From Eggerthella sinensis (GTDB lineage: Bacteria; Actinomycetota; Coriobacteriia; Coriobacteriales; Eggerthellaceae), in the NCBI RefSeq assembly GCF_003339815.1, contig NZ_PPTT01000001.1, positions 186,001 to 250,000 of the forward strand: DNA of 64,000 bases. Reading direction: 5' to 3'. Made by a program: the position numbers and the translations under genes. Positions within the stretch are counted from its first letter, which is position 1. Every line of letters begins with the position of its first letter. Shown one piece after another: positions 1 to 8,866 of the stretch. Under the pieces are notes generated by a model, which did no database searches, was not told where the DNA came from, and was given only the letters and a program-made list of their open reading frames with translations.

Positions 1-106
1 GAATGGTGAACAGGTCTTCGAGCAGGGTGAAGATGGTATCCTCGTCATCGAGCGCCGCGAATACGCGCAGCAGGTCCTCCACTTCGGGCGTTCTGAGATC
101 GCTCAT
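1..106 (-). CDS. TrpR-like YerC/YecD family regulator, partial (cut by left edge)
   Basis: Only the first 35 codons lie in the window; the rest runs off the left edge. The start is ATG at 106, one base after the cimA stop, with a GGGGAG ribosome binding site formed by the end of cimA, so it is translationally linked to cimA. The N-terminus (MSDLRTPEVEDLLRVFAALD, then a DDEDTIFTLLEDL stretch) matches the start of TrpR-like YerC/YecD proteins, small helix-turn-helix DNA-binding proteins. The DNA-binding part is outside the window, so the family call rests on the N-terminus alone. Confidence 0.7.
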   Translation of the reverse strand, partial: MSDLRTPEVEDLLRVFAALDDEDTIFTLLEDLFTI

Positions 107-107
107 G

Positions 108-1691
108 TCACTCCCCTATTCGCATGAGGCCGTACTCGATGGAATCGACGAGCGCGTTCCACGAGGCCTCGATGATGTTCTCCGATACGCCCACGGTGCC
201 CCAGCTGCCGTGCTTGTCGCGCGTGGTGATGACGACGCGCGTGATGGCGTCGGTGCCCACATTCTCGTCGAGAATGCGCACCTTGTAGTCAACCAGCTCG
301 ATATCGGCAATTTCCGGGTAGAACGCCACGATGGCCATGCGCAGCGCGTTGTCGAGCGCGCCGACCGGGCCGGCACCTTCGCCCGTGGCCACGAAGCGCT
401 GATCGCCCACGTGGATTTTGATGGTGGCCTCGCTCATGGCATCCTTCGCGAGCGCGCCCGTGTCCTCGCGATCGTCCACGATGACGCGGAAGCTCTCCAG
501 CGTAAAGTGCGGACGATACGCGCCGAGGTGCCATTGCAACAGCAGCGCGAGCGAGCCGTCGGCGGTCTCGTAGGAGTAGCCGGCCGCCTCGCGGTGCTTG
601 ATGTCGTCGAGGATGTCCTGCGTCTTGTCCGCGTGCAACGTCAGGTCGATGCCCAGGTTCTTCGCCTTCGCGATGAGCGACGCCTTACCGGCAAGCTCGC
701 TGACCAGCATGCGCTGCGTGTTGCCCACCGATTCGGGGCGCGCGTGCTCGTAGGCCTCGGGGAATCGCGCGATGGCGCTTGCGTGCAGGCCGCCCTTGTG
801 CGCGAACGCCGAAGCGCCCGTGTAGGGATGGTGCGTCGGCACCGAGAGGTTGCACGCTTCGGCCACGAACTGGGCCACGCTCGTCAGGTCGCGCAGCTGC
901 TCGTCGCCCACGCAGGTGTAGCCCATCTTCAGCTCGAGGTCGGCGATGACGGTGAGCAGGTCGGTGTTGCCCACGCGTTCGCCGAAGCCGTTCACCGTGC
1001 CCTGCACCTGCACCGCTCCTGAGCGGACGGCGGCCAGCGTGTTTGCCACGGCGCACCCCGAGTCGTTGTGGCAGTGGATGCCCAGCTGCTGGCCGGGCAG
1101 TTCGCTCGCCACCACGGCCACGATGGCTTCCACCTCGTGCGGCAGCGCGCCGCCGTTCGTCTCGCAGAGGTCAATGGAGTCGACGCCGGCCTCGTGTGCC
1201 GCGCGCACGCACGCCAGAGCGTACGCGGCGTTCGCCTTGTACCCATCGAAGAAATGCTCGGCATCGAACACCACCGTGAGGCCCTGCGCCTTGAGGAACG
1301 CCACCGAATCGCGGATCATGCGCAGGTTCTCGTCGAGCGTAGTCAGCAGCGCGCGCGTGACCTGCTCGTCCCACGTCTTCCCCACGATGGTGGCAACGGG
1401 CGCGCCGCTTGCCACGAGGTCCGCGAGGCCCTGGTCCTCGTCGGCCGCGACCCCCTTCTTGCACGTGGAGCCGAACGCGGCGATGCGCGCGTGCTTGAGC
1501 GGCATGTCCTGCACGCGCTGGAAGAACGCGATGTCCTTCGGGTTCGATGCGGGGAAGCCTCCCTCAATGAAATCGATGCCGAACGCGTCCAAACGCTGGA
1601 CGATGCGCAGCTTATCCTCAAGCGACAACGTGATGCCTTCGCACTGCTCGCCGTCGCGCAACGTGCTGTCATACGTGAGGATTCGATTCAC
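108..1691 (-). CDS. cimA: Citramalate synthase
   Basis: Predicted to condense pyruvate and acetyl-CoA to (R)-citramalate, the first step of threonine-independent isoleucine synthesis. The 527-residue protein has an HMGL-like TIM barrel beginning TYDSTLRDGEQ (metal and substrate binding), the GIHCHNDSG motif, and a C-terminal LeuA allosteric-type domain. The frame is open to an ATG at 1715, but GTG at 1691 is chosen because AAGGGAG lies 7 bases before it and homologues start at this point (VNRILTYDST). It sits downstream of ilvE on the same strand, and its stop abuts the YerC-like gene. The length fits CimA (about 520-540) rather than the shorter homocitrate synthases. Confidence 0.92.
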   Translation of the reverse strand: MNRILTYDSTLRDGEQCEGITLSLEDKLRIVQRLDAFGIDFIEGGFPASNPKDIAFFQRVQDMPLKHARIAAFGSTCKKGVAADEDQGLADLVASGAPVATIVGKTWDEQVTRALLTTLDENLRMIRDSVAFLKAQGLTVVFDAEHFFDGYKANAAYALACVRAAHEAGVDSIDLCETNGGALPHEVEAIVAVVASELPGQQLGIHCHNDSGCAVANTLAAVRSGAVQVQGTVNGFGERVGNTDLLTVIADLELKMGYTCVGDEQLRDLTSVAQFVAEACNLSVPTHHPYTGASAFAHKGGLHASAIARFPEAYEHARPESVGNTQRMLVSELAGKASLIAKAKNLGIDLTLHADKTQDILDDIKHREAAGYSYETADGSLALLLQWHLGAYRPHFTLESFRVIVDDREDTGALAKDAMSEATIKIHVGDQRFVATGEGAGPVGALDNALRMAIVAFYPEIADIELVDYKVRILDENVGTDAITRVVITTRDKHGSWGTVGVSENIIEASWNALVDSIEYGLMRIGE

Positions 1692-1735
1692 CAAGATGCT
1701 CCCTTCAAAACCCACCGGTCAAAAAAAGTCAGCGA

Positions 1736-1836
1736 GGGGCGCTGAGGTGCCCGAGATTGCCCCGTTTCGCGGCCGAGCGTGCTTTTGCACGTGAGGGAAA
1801 GCGAAAAAGGGGCAAGATTGGGTGCCTCAGCGCCCC
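1736..1836 (-). terminator. Long imperfect inverted repeat in the ilvE-cimA gap (terminator or attenuator)
   Basis: Arms 1736-1763 and 1809-1836 pair over 28 positions with 5 mismatches; the outer 12 bp (GGGGCGCTGAGG/CCTCAGCGCCCC) are perfect. In the minus-strand transcript the 3' arm is followed, after CGCTGAC, by seven T residues, and the 5' arm is followed by TTTTT. It therefore fits a large intrinsic terminator after ilvE or an attenuator ahead of cimA. No leader peptide or T-box was recognised. Confidence 0.6.
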
Positions 1837-1849
1837 GCAGCGTCGAGCA

Positions 1850-1877
1850 GTTCCGACGGCTGACAAGCCGTCGGAAC
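1850..1877 (-). terminator. Perfect 11-bp hairpin directly after ilvE
   Basis: GTTCCGACGGC and its complement flank a 6-base loop, ending one base from the ilvE stop codon. No T-run follows, so it may stabilise the ilvE 3' end or act with the larger inverted repeat downstream rather than terminate alone. Confidence 0.5.
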
Positions 1878-1878
1878 G

Positions 1879-2802
1879 TTAGATTTCGGTCAGCCACTCC
1901 GAATACTCATCGATGTTGCCGTAGACGACCGCGAAGAAGCGATCCTGCAGCAGGCGGGTGATCTCGCCGGGGTTGCCCACCACGCGGCCGTCGACGCTGC
2001 CGATGGGCGTGAGCTCGGCGGCGGAACCGGTCATGAACACCTCGTCGGCAATGTAGAGGTCGCTGCGCGTGAGGCTTTCCTCGATCGCGGGGATCTCCAG
2101 GTCATCGGCCAGGCACAGAATGGTGTCGCGCGTGATGCCCTCAAGCAGGCCGTCGGACAGCGGCGGCGTGGACAGGATACCGTCGCGCACGGTGAACAGG
2201 TTCTCGCCCGTGCCCTCGCACACGAGGCCGGCCTCGTTGAGCATGATGGCCTCGGCATAGCCGTGTTCCTTGGCTTCCAGCTTCGCCAAAATGGAGTTCA
2301 TGTAGGATGCCGTGGACTTCATCGACGGCGGGATGGCGTTGTTCGAACGCTGACGCCACGACGACACGCCCACGGACACGCCGTGCTCGAGCGCGTCGGC
2401 GCCCAGGTAGGAATCCCACGGCCATGCGGCGATGGCCACGTCGGTGGAAGCGCCGGTGGGGTCGACGCCCATCACGCCGTAGCCGCGGTACACGAGCGGG
2501 CGGATGTAGCAGGACGGCAGGTTGTTCTTGCGGATGAGCTCAACGGTGGCGTCGCACAGCTCGTCAACCGTGTACGGCAGGTCGATGAGGGCGATTTTGC
2601 AGCTGCGATGCAGGCGCTCCATGTGGTCGCGCAGGCGGAAGACGTAGCTCTTCTTCGTCTCCGGGTTCTGGTAGCAGCGAATGCCCTCGAACACGCCGGA
2701 ACCGTAATGCAGCGAGTGGGACAAGACATGCGTGGTTGCCTCGGCCCAGGGGATCATCTCCCCGTTCTTCCAGATGTACTCCACTTCGGTGATGTCTGCC
2801 AT
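1879..2802 (-). CDS. ilvE: Branched-chain amino acid aminotransferase
   Basis: PLP-dependent class IV transaminase interconverting branched-chain amino acids and their 2-oxo acids. The start is ATG at 2802, 307 residues, preceded by AAGAAGGGA; the upstream in-frame extension to 2886 lacks support. Family features are the N-terminal HSLHYGSGVFEG motif (about residues 29-40), the PLP lysine in PSMKSTASY (Lys162), and EGTGENLF. It is followed by cimA on the same strand with a structured gap, which fits a shared role in isoleucine, leucine and valine supply. Confidence 0.93.
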   Translation of the reverse strand: MADITEVEYIWKNGEMIPWAEATTHVLSHSLHYGSGVFEGIRCYQNPETKKSYVFRLRDHMERLHRSCKIALIDLPYTVDELCDATVELIRKNNLPSCYIRPLVYRGYGVMGVDPTGASTDVAIAAWPWDSYLGADALEHGVSVGVSSWRQRSNNAIPPSMKSTASYMNSILAKLEAKEHGYAEAIMLNEAGLVCEGTGENLFTVRDGILSTPPLSDGLLEGITRDTILCLADDLEIPAIEESLTRSDLYIADEVFMTGSAAELTPIGSVDGRVVGNPGEITRLLQDRFFAVVYGNIDEYSEWLTEI

Positions 2803-2948
2803 GTTCGCATCCCTTCTTGCATGGGCCTCGGTCCCCAGCCTGACGTGCGGGTATCCTTCTTGATTCGTCCGCTCATTGTACTCCAATCGGCTAAAGTGGG
2901 CGCACGTTTCCGGCGAAAGGACAGAAAACGCCGCGCACCCCGCCCAGA

Positions 2949-2964
2949 TGTTTCACGTGAAACA
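2949..2964. other. parS: parS-like centromere site (ParB binding)
   Basis: The perfect 16-bp palindrome TGTTTCACGTGAAACA matches the conserved bacterial parS consensus. It lies between ilvE and the DUF4353 lipoprotein gene. A second identical copy is at 48015-48030. parS sites cluster near the replication origin, so the window is probably origin-proximal. Confidence 0.88.
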
Positions 2965-3017
2965 TCCGTACGAGGCGCGCAGAACGGAGTGCGGAAGCGC
3001 TCGGTGCGAGAGGGCGC

Positions 3018-5078
3018 TTACGCGGTGGAGCCGCCTCGCATGCCGCGTTGGACGTCGCCGCCTTGGCCGGCGGGCATGCCGCCGCCTCCCATGCCGAGGC
3101 CGCCCATGCCGCCAGATGCCGTGGTGGATGCGGTGATCTCGGCGGTTGAGCCGCCGCTGACGGTGCCGGAATCGGTGTAGCCGTCGGCGTTCGCGCCGGT
3201 CACCGTGCCGCCGATGACGAGCGAGTACGCGCCGCCCTCGGTGAACGCAGGACTCGTGGCCAACACCATGCCGAACTGCTTGGCAGCCGTGAGCGAGGCC
3301 ACCACCGTACCGTCGCCGTCCACGACAGCCACGCTGTCGCCGGCGTTTCCGCTGGCCGTGGTGAAGGCGAAGGGCTGCTCGCCGCTCGTGAAGTTCTGCG
3401 CCATGCCGGTGGAACCCACCATCACCACCGTGCCGCCCGTCACCGTGGCCGTGAGGTCGTAGTCGAAGGCGCCGTCGCCGCCGCTCGTGGGGCCGTTGAC
3501 CAACAGCACGCCGCCCGTGATTTCCACGTTGCCGTTGCTGTCCACGCCGTCGCCAGCAGCATCGAGCACGGTGTAGCCGCCGTTGATCTGGATGAGGCAG
3601 TTCTCGTCGCCCATGCCCATGCCGCCGGTGCCGCCCTCGTTGAACGCGTTGTCGGGCGCGCCGCCGTTGAGCTCACGCTCGTTCGTGCTCTCGCCGGAAT
3701 CGCCGGAGGGAGGGGTGCCGCCGGGCATCTCGCCGCTGGGCGCTTCGCCGGTGGGCATGTCGCCCATGTCGGGCATGTCGCCGCTGGGCGCAACGCCCTC
3801 GCCCATGCCGTCGGGCGGCGTCGGAGCGGCGTTCGTCGCAGCGTCGGTGTTCGTTGCGGCATCGGTGGCGGTATCGGTATCGCCGTCGCTCAGGTCGGCG
3901 GCGGCCGCGTTGATGGCATCGTCGCTGGCCACGATATGCGTGTTGCCGCCATTGATGTACAGCTTCTCGGCCTCGTAGCCTTCGTAGCAGGCTTTCACGT
4001 TCACGGTGCCGTCGTCGATGACGAGCTTCGTCTCGGCGTGGAACGCGTCGTCGCCCGCTTCGATGGTGAGGGTGCCGCCCGACAGGATGCCCTCGAGGTC
4101 GGAGTGCAGCGCGTCGTCGGCGGCTGCGATATCGAGCTCACCGCCCGCGATGCGCAGGTACGTTTGCGCCTGGATGCCGTCGTCGCCCGCCTCGATATTG
4201 AACGTGCCGCCATCGATGGACACGAAGCCCTTGGTCGCCTTCGTGTCTTTGTTCGACTTGATGCCGTCGCCGCCCGCCGTCAACGTGAAGTCGCCGTCGG
4301 CGATCTTCACGCAGTCGCGGCCGCGCAGGGCATCCTCCACCGCGTTCACCACGTACGTGCCGCCCGTGATGACGAGGTCGTCCTTCGAGCACACGGCATG
4401 ACGGTAGGAGCCGGTCACGCTCAAAGTGCCGGCGCCGTTCAGCGTGAGATCCGCGCGGCTGAACAGCGTGGCGTACGGCTCGTCGGAGTCGTCTTCAAGC
4501 ACGTAGGTTTCGCCGTCGGTCAGCGCGTTCTGCGTTCCGTCGGCCAAGGTGATGAAGCACTTGTCGGCCTGCTTCACGTACACGGCCGGGCCGTCCTCGT
4601 TGTGGATGGTAACGCCCGCGAGCACGATCTGCACCTTTGCGTCTTCGGGGGCCTCCACCACGAGCTGCCCGTCATCGAGCGTGCCCGACACCACGTACAC
4701 GCCTTCGGCGGTGATGGTGACGGTGGAGCCGTCGGTGCTTGCGCCGTCGCCGTCGACGGTTGCTGCGCTGCTGGTGAGCGCGATGTGCGTCGCGGACGCG
4801 TCGTCGTAGGTTGCGTCCTGGTCGCGGTTGCTGTAATCGAGATCGAGCGCCGCGGCGTCGAAGGAGGCGGCCACCGTTTCGAAGCTCACGGTCGCATCGG
4901 TTTCGCTTGCGGTTGCCGACGCGCTCTCCGACGATGCGGGTGCGGTCGAGGCGTCTGACACGGGAACCGTGCAACCGGAAAGCGCAAGGAGGGCGGCAGC
5001 TGAGAGGCAGATGGCTCCCCACCCCATGCGATCGCGAAACAACCAGCGCGCCGGCGCGGTTGAGGTCTTTTTCTTCAT
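3018..5078 (-). CDS. DUF4353 (carbohydrate-binding-like) surface lipoprotein
   Basis: A 686-residue secreted lipoprotein: N-terminal hydrophobic segment and lipobox LSGC (Cys36), a Ser/Ala/Thr-rich linker, then repeated short strands with GGTxxI and DDGIxA motifs typical of the DUF4353 beta-helix family. A Pro/Gly/Met-rich low-complexity insert (SGDMPDMGDMPTG-like) lies at about residues 420-465 and a Gly/Met-rich tail ends the protein. ATG at 5078 overlaps the DUF4956 stop (TGATG); a GTG lies one codon earlier. It is the last gene of the VTC/DUF4956 operon, a combination seen in many bacteria. Its ligand is unknown. Confidence 0.8.
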   Translation of the reverse strand: MKKKTSTAPARWLFRDRMGWGAICLSAAALLALSGCTVPVSDASTAPASSESASATASETDATVSFETVAASFDAAALDLDYSNRDQDATYDDASATHIALTSSAATVDGDGASTDGSTVTITAEGVYVVSGTLDDGQLVVEAPEDAKVQIVLAGVTIHNEDGPAVYVKQADKCFITLADGTQNALTDGETYVLEDDSDEPYATLFSRADLTLNGAGTLSVTGSYRHAVCSKDDLVITGGTYVVNAVEDALRGRDCVKIADGDFTLTAGGDGIKSNKDTKATKGFVSIDGGTFNIEAGDDGIQAQTYLRIAGGELDIAAADDALHSDLEGILSGGTLTIEAGDDAFHAETKLVIDDGTVNVKACYEGYEAEKLYINGGNTHIVASDDAINAAAADLSDGDTDTATDAATNTDAATNAAPTPPDGMGEGVAPSGDMPDMGDMPTGEAPSGEMPGGTPPSGDSGESTNERELNGGAPDNAFNEGGTGGMGMGDENCLIQINGGYTVLDAAGDGVDSNGNVEITGGVLLVNGPTSGGDGAFDYDLTATVTGGTVVMVGSTGMAQNFTSGEQPFAFTTASGNAGDSVAVVDGDGTVVASLTAAKQFGMVLATSPAFTEGGAYSLVIGGTVTGANADGYTDSGTVSGGSTAEITASTTASGGMGGLGMGGGGMPAGQGGDVQRGMRGGSTA

Positions 5079-5773
5079 CACAACACATCCTTACTGGCAG
5101 CGGCACGCCCGCAGGTTATCTTCAAATTGCCGTTGCGGCAGCGCAGCTCGTCGATCATGCGCTTCTCCAAGCCGGGCTGCTTCATACGCACGGCGTACTC
5201 CAGCAGAAACAGGCTGCCCATATTCGTGGTTTGCACGAGCGTCAGCTCGTGTTCGTCGGTGTAGCGCGACAGCACGTCGTCGAACACGCCGTCGTACTCG
5301 AGGTCCTCGGGAATCGTGATTTTCAGCGTCTTCTCCGGCTCCTTCTGCTTGCCGAAGGGCGACAGCACGTACCCTACGTTCACGATGGCCACGATGATGG
5401 TGAACAGCACGGCCAGCATGATGAAGCCCATGCCGGTTGCCAGGCCGATGGCCATGGCCAGGAACACGCTTCCGATGTCCTTCGCGCTGCCGGGAATGGA
5501 GCGGAAGCGCACGAGGTTGAACACGCCCATCACCGCGATGCCCGCGCCCAGGTTGCCGTTCACCAGAGTGATCACCATCTGCACGATGAGCGGCAGCAGC
5601 GCCAACGTCACGACGAAGTTCTTGGAGTACGTGTGGCGGAACATGTAGATGCCCGCCACGGCCGCGCCCAACACGATGGACGCGAGGCAGCACAGGAGGA
5701 AATCGACGGTGGACACGCCCGCAACGAGCGATTCCGCAGAGCCGAATATCGAGGTCAGGGCTGCATCAAGCAC
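5078..5773 (-). CDS. DUF4956 membrane protein
   Basis: A 231-residue integral membrane protein with about four hydrophobic segments in the first 140 residues and a soluble C-terminal domain, matching DUF4956. Translation begins at GTG 5773, inside the end of the VTC gene (8-base overlap), with GGAGG just upstream; the stop overlaps the next start. DUF4956 proteins commonly accompany VTC-domain polyphosphate polymerases and may form a membrane partner or channel for the product; that role is inferred from context. Confidence 0.82.
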   Translation of the reverse strand: MLDAALTSIFGSAESLVAGVSTVDFLLCCLASIVLGAAVAGIYMFRHTYSKNFVVTLALLPLIVQMVITLVNGNLGAGIAVMGVFNLVRFRSIPGSAKDIGSVFLAMAIGLATGMGFIMLAVLFTIIVAIVNVGYVLSPFGKQKEPEKTLKITIPEDLEYDGVFDDVLSRYTDEHELTLVQTTNMGSLFLLEYAVRMKQPGLEKRMIDELRCRNGNLKITCGRAAASKDVL

Positions 5774-6611
5774 AACGGCCTCCTTTCTTTACCGCATGGT
5801 TGGGAAGCACGAACATGGCAGCGGGGACGCGCGGCGGCGCGACGGCCGGCCGCTCCGCGCGGGGCGCGCATGCGCGATACGCGGTGCCGTACTTCGAGAA
5901 CGACGAAGGATAGGCCTCGCATGCGTCGAGCGCGTGCACGAGCCACAGCGGAAACGGGCCCGCCGCCTTGATTTCCATCACCCCGTCGCCCGCCTGCAGC
6001 AGCGGGCGCGGGGTTGCAGGCTGCGCCTCGAAGAGGTCGCAGTACGAGATGTTCGCATCGAACGTGATACGCAGGTCGTCGCCATCGGCGCAGGTCGTCG
6101 GCGCGTACGCCGTGCGGTCGCACGTGATGAGCATGGAGGGCCGCAGCGGCGCGTGCCGCGCGACGAACACGTCGATCTCGCGGGCAATCTGCACGCTGCG
6201 CGGCGCGAGCGACTCGGCCGCCATCACGGGATCGGGTAACGGATAGCGCGCGCAGGCCCGTTCGTACGGCATGCCGTTCAGGTACGCGCACGCCGCCGTG
6301 AGCGAGCAGCCGACGCGCCGCTTGTACACGATGCCCTTGTACTTCTTCTTGATCTCCACGAACACGCGGTCGTGCGCCTCGGGCGCGCCGTACCCGCGCA
6401 GGCGCAGCTTCTCTTTATACAGCGGCTTGTCCAACGACCGCTCGATGAGCGCGCGATCGGGCGTATCGAGGTAGCGGCTGACGATGCGCGTCGTGCCGAA
6501 GGCGTCGGGCGCCATCCGGCCCGCAAGCGCGGCAATCATCGCGTCGTGCTGAGACGCGTTCAGGCGATACTTCACTTCCTTGCGTTCAAATACATCGGTA
6601 AAGGTAGTCAT
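5766..6611 (-). CDS. VTC-domain polyphosphate polymerase
   Basis: Predicted polyphosphate polymerase of the VTC4-like tunnel fold, using nucleotide triphosphate to build polyphosphate. The 281-residue protein starts at ATG 6611 (AAAGGA upstream); the extension to 6713 is not homologous. It shows the family's ordered basic motifs: ERKEVKYRL near the N-terminus, RYLDTP, KEKLRLRGYG, and EIKKKYKGIVYKRR, whose Lys and Arg residues line the tunnel. It is first in an operon with DUF4956 and DUF4353 genes and divergent from a response regulator gene that could control it. Confidence 0.85.
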   Translation of the reverse strand: MTTFTDVFERKEVKYRLNASQHDAMIAALAGRMAPDAFGTTRIVSRYLDTPDRALIERSLDKPLYKEKLRLRGYGAPEAHDRVFVEIKKKYKGIVYKRRVGCSLTAACAYLNGMPYERACARYPLPDPVMAAESLAPRSVQIAREIDVFVARHAPLRPSMLITCDRTAYAPTTCADGDDLRITFDANISYCDLFEAQPATPRPLLQAGDGVMEIKAAGPFPLWLVHALDACEAYPSSFSKYGTAYRACAPRAERPAVAPPRVPAAMFVLPNHAVKKGGRCA

Positions 6612-6785
6612 GGGATGATCGTCCTTTCTATCACGACTGAGCATCCTAGTCGCGCACCCTGAAAGTTCCCTGAAAGGTGGCCGCCGGCCGCTCAACCGCT
6701 GGGAAACCGCCACGATTCTTTCAGATGCTTTTCAGGCTTCCCGCTACAATGGAACCTTGAACACGCGACGTGAAAGCAGGTGGGC

Positions 6786-7529
6786 ATGCAGATCCTCATC
6801 GTTGAAGACGACGTGCGCTTGGCGCAGGCGCTCGCCCACATCCTGGCCGAAAACGGCTACGAAACCGATGTGGTCCACGACGGCGCCACCGGCCTCACGT
6901 ACGCCGAATTGGGCACGTACGACGTGATCATCCTCGACGTCATGCTGCCGAAGATGGACGGCTTCACCGTGGTGGCCGAGCTGCGCCGCAAGAACCTCAG
7001 CACCCCCGTGCTGCTGCTCACCGCGCGCGACGCCGTGCCCGACAAGATCACCGGCCTCGACAGCGGCGCCGACGACTACATGACCAAACCCTTCGCCCCC
7101 GCCGAACTGCTGGCCCACCTGCGCGCGCTCACGCGCCGCCAGGGCGAGGTGCTGTTCGAGAAGCTGGCCGCGGGCGACCTCGTGCTCAATCTGGAAAGCT
7201 ACGACCTGGCGCGCGGCGCGAAGTCCATCCACCTCAGCTATAAGGAGTTCTCGCTGGCGAAGGTGCTCATGGCGAACGCCGGCCAAGTGGTGTCGAAGGA
7301 CATGCTCATCGCGAAGGTGTGGGGCGTGGAATCGAGCGCCGAGGACAACAACGTGGAAGCGTACGTGTCGTTTCTGCGCAAGAAGATGAAGTTCCTCGGG
7401 TCGACGGCGCGCATCGAGACGCTGCGGCGCGCGGGCTACCGCTTCGTGGCCGACGCCGAAGCTGCCGACGCCGCCGACGCCGAAGCCTCCGATCCCGCCG
7501 AAGCCTCCGAAGCGGGCGCCTCATGCTGA
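6786..7529 (+). CDS. OmpR-family response regulator
   Basis: A 247-residue DNA-binding response regulator: receiver domain (Asp8/Asp9 acidic pair, phospho-acceptor Asp51 in LDVMLPK, conserved Lys in KPF) and a C-terminal winged helix (about residues 125-225, ending ETLRRAGYRF). An Ala/Asp/Glu-rich tail of about 20 residues follows. ATG at 6786 is chosen over GTG at 6780 because AGCAGG then lies 5 bases upstream. It overlaps the histidine kinase gene by 7 bases and forms a two-component pair. Divergence from the polyphosphate operon makes that operon a plausible target. Confidence 0.9.
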   Translation: MQILIVEDDVRLAQALAHILAENGYETDVVHDGATGLTYAELGTYDVIILDVMLPKMDGFTVVAELRRKNLSTPVLLLTARDAVPDKITGLDSGADDYMTKPFAPAELLAHLRALTRRQGEVLFEKLAAGDLVLNLESYDLARGAKSIHLSYKEFSLAKVLMANAGQVVSKDMLIAKVWGVESSAEDNNVEAYVSFLRKKMKFLGSTARIETLRRAGYRFVADAEAADAADAEASDPAEASEAGASC

Positions 7530-8833
7530 AAAAACTGCGCATCAAGTTCGTCGCCCTCAACATGGCCACCGTGGCCGTGGTGCTCATCGTGGTGTTCACC
7601 GCCATCTGCGTGATCAACTACCAGCAAAGCGTCACGCGCGTGCACGAAACGCTCGACGCCGCCGTATCCCATGCCGGCGACGCGTCGAACGCGCCTTTCA
7701 CCAGCGGAAACCAGCCCACCGGCCAGAAGCCGAGCGACCTCGAGCAGGAGGGCACCATGCCGCCGGAAATCGGCGGCAAGCGTGGCGGGTCGGACCCCAC
7801 CATCCCCGTGGCCGTGTTCTCGGTGAACGACGACGGCTCGCTGACGGCCGTCTCCACGCGCACGACCGCCTCCATCGCCGACGACGTGCTGACGCAGGCC
7901 GGCGAGGCGCTGGCCGACAGGCCCGAAGGCTCCGGCACCCTCGACAGCCTGGGGCTGTTCTACGAGAAACGCGACGTGGGCGGCACCACCTACCTCGCGT
8001 TCGTCGACCTGAGCGCTGCAAGCGGGTGGCAGACGCTCGCCCTCACGCTGGCCGGCGTGGGCGTGGCGGCGCTCGCGGCCTTCTTCGTGATCAGCGTGTT
8101 CTTCTCGCGCTGGGCGCTGCGTCCCGTCGATCGCGCGTGGCGCCAACAGCGCCAGTTCGTAGCCGACGCGTCGCACGACCTGAAAACGCCCCTCACCGTC
8201 ATCCTCGCGAACACGTCCATCCTGCTCGAGCACCCCGAGCGCAGCATCGCCAGCCAAAGCCAGTGGATCGAGAGCACGCAGCACGAGGCCGGGCAGATGC
8301 AGGGGCTCGTGGGCGACCTGCTGCTGCTCGCACAGGTTGACGAGGGCGGCGCGAAGCCCGCCATGGAGCCGCTCGACCTTGCCGACCTCGTGGAGGGCGA
8401 GCTGCTGCAGTTCGAGTCCGTGGCGTTCGAGCGCACCATCAGCCTGAACGCCGACATCGACCCGCAGGTGATCGTGCGCGGCAACGCGGCGCGCCTGCGC
8501 AAGCTCGCGGGCACGCTGCTGGACAACGCCTGCAAGTACGCCGACGATGGCGGCAGCGTGGACGTCACCCTGCATCAGACGGTGCGTCGCGTGGAGCTGG
8601 CGGTGCACAACACCGGGTTCGCCATTACGCCTGAGGACCTTCCGCACGTGTTCGACCGCTTCTACCGGGCCGACAAGGCGCGCACGCGCGACGATAGCGG
8701 CTACGGCCTGGGGCTGGCCATCGCGCACGCCATTGCCGAGGAGCACGGCGGCACCCTCACCGTGGCCAGCGACGAAGCGCACGGAACCACCTTCACCGCA
8801 ACGCTCCCCCTTGCGAACGCGAATCTCGTATAA
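7523..8833 (+). CDS. Sensor histidine kinase
   Basis: A 436-residue membrane kinase with transmembrane helices at about 9-32 and 172-194 flanking an extracellular sensor of about 140 residues with no recognised fold. A HisKA domain follows with phospho-acceptor His218 (ASHDLKTPLT), then an ATPase domain with N-box DNACKY and G-box GYGLGLAI. The start is ATG 7523, overlapping the end of the response regulator gene. It presumably phosphorylates that regulator; the signal is unknown. Confidence 0.9.
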   Translation: MLKKLRIKFVALNMATVAVVLIVVFTAICVINYQQSVTRVHETLDAAVSHAGDASNAPFTSGNQPTGQKPSDLEQEGTMPPEIGGKRGGSDPTIPVAVFSVNDDGSLTAVSTRTTASIADDVLTQAGEALADRPEGSGTLDSLGLFYEKRDVGGTTYLAFVDLSAASGWQTLALTLAGVGVAALAAFFVISVFFSRWALRPVDRAWRQQRQFVADASHDLKTPLTVILANTSILLEHPERSIASQSQWIESTQHEAGQMQGLVGDLLLLAQVDEGGAKPAMEPLDLADLVEGELLQFESVAFERTISLNADIDPQVIVRGNAARLRKLAGTLLDNACKYADDGGSVDVTLHQTVRRVELAVHNTGFAITPEDLPHVFDRFYRADKARTRDDSGYGLGLAIAHAIAEEHGGTLTVASDEAHGTTFTATLPLANANLV

Positions 8834-8866
8834 TAGAGGCTCGCGTTTGCAAGGAGATTAACCGGT

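Noticed and set aside
1716-1878. T-box riboswitch or leader peptide before cimA
   Set aside because: No T-box consensus or run of Ile/Leu/Val codons was found; only the inverted repeats are visible.
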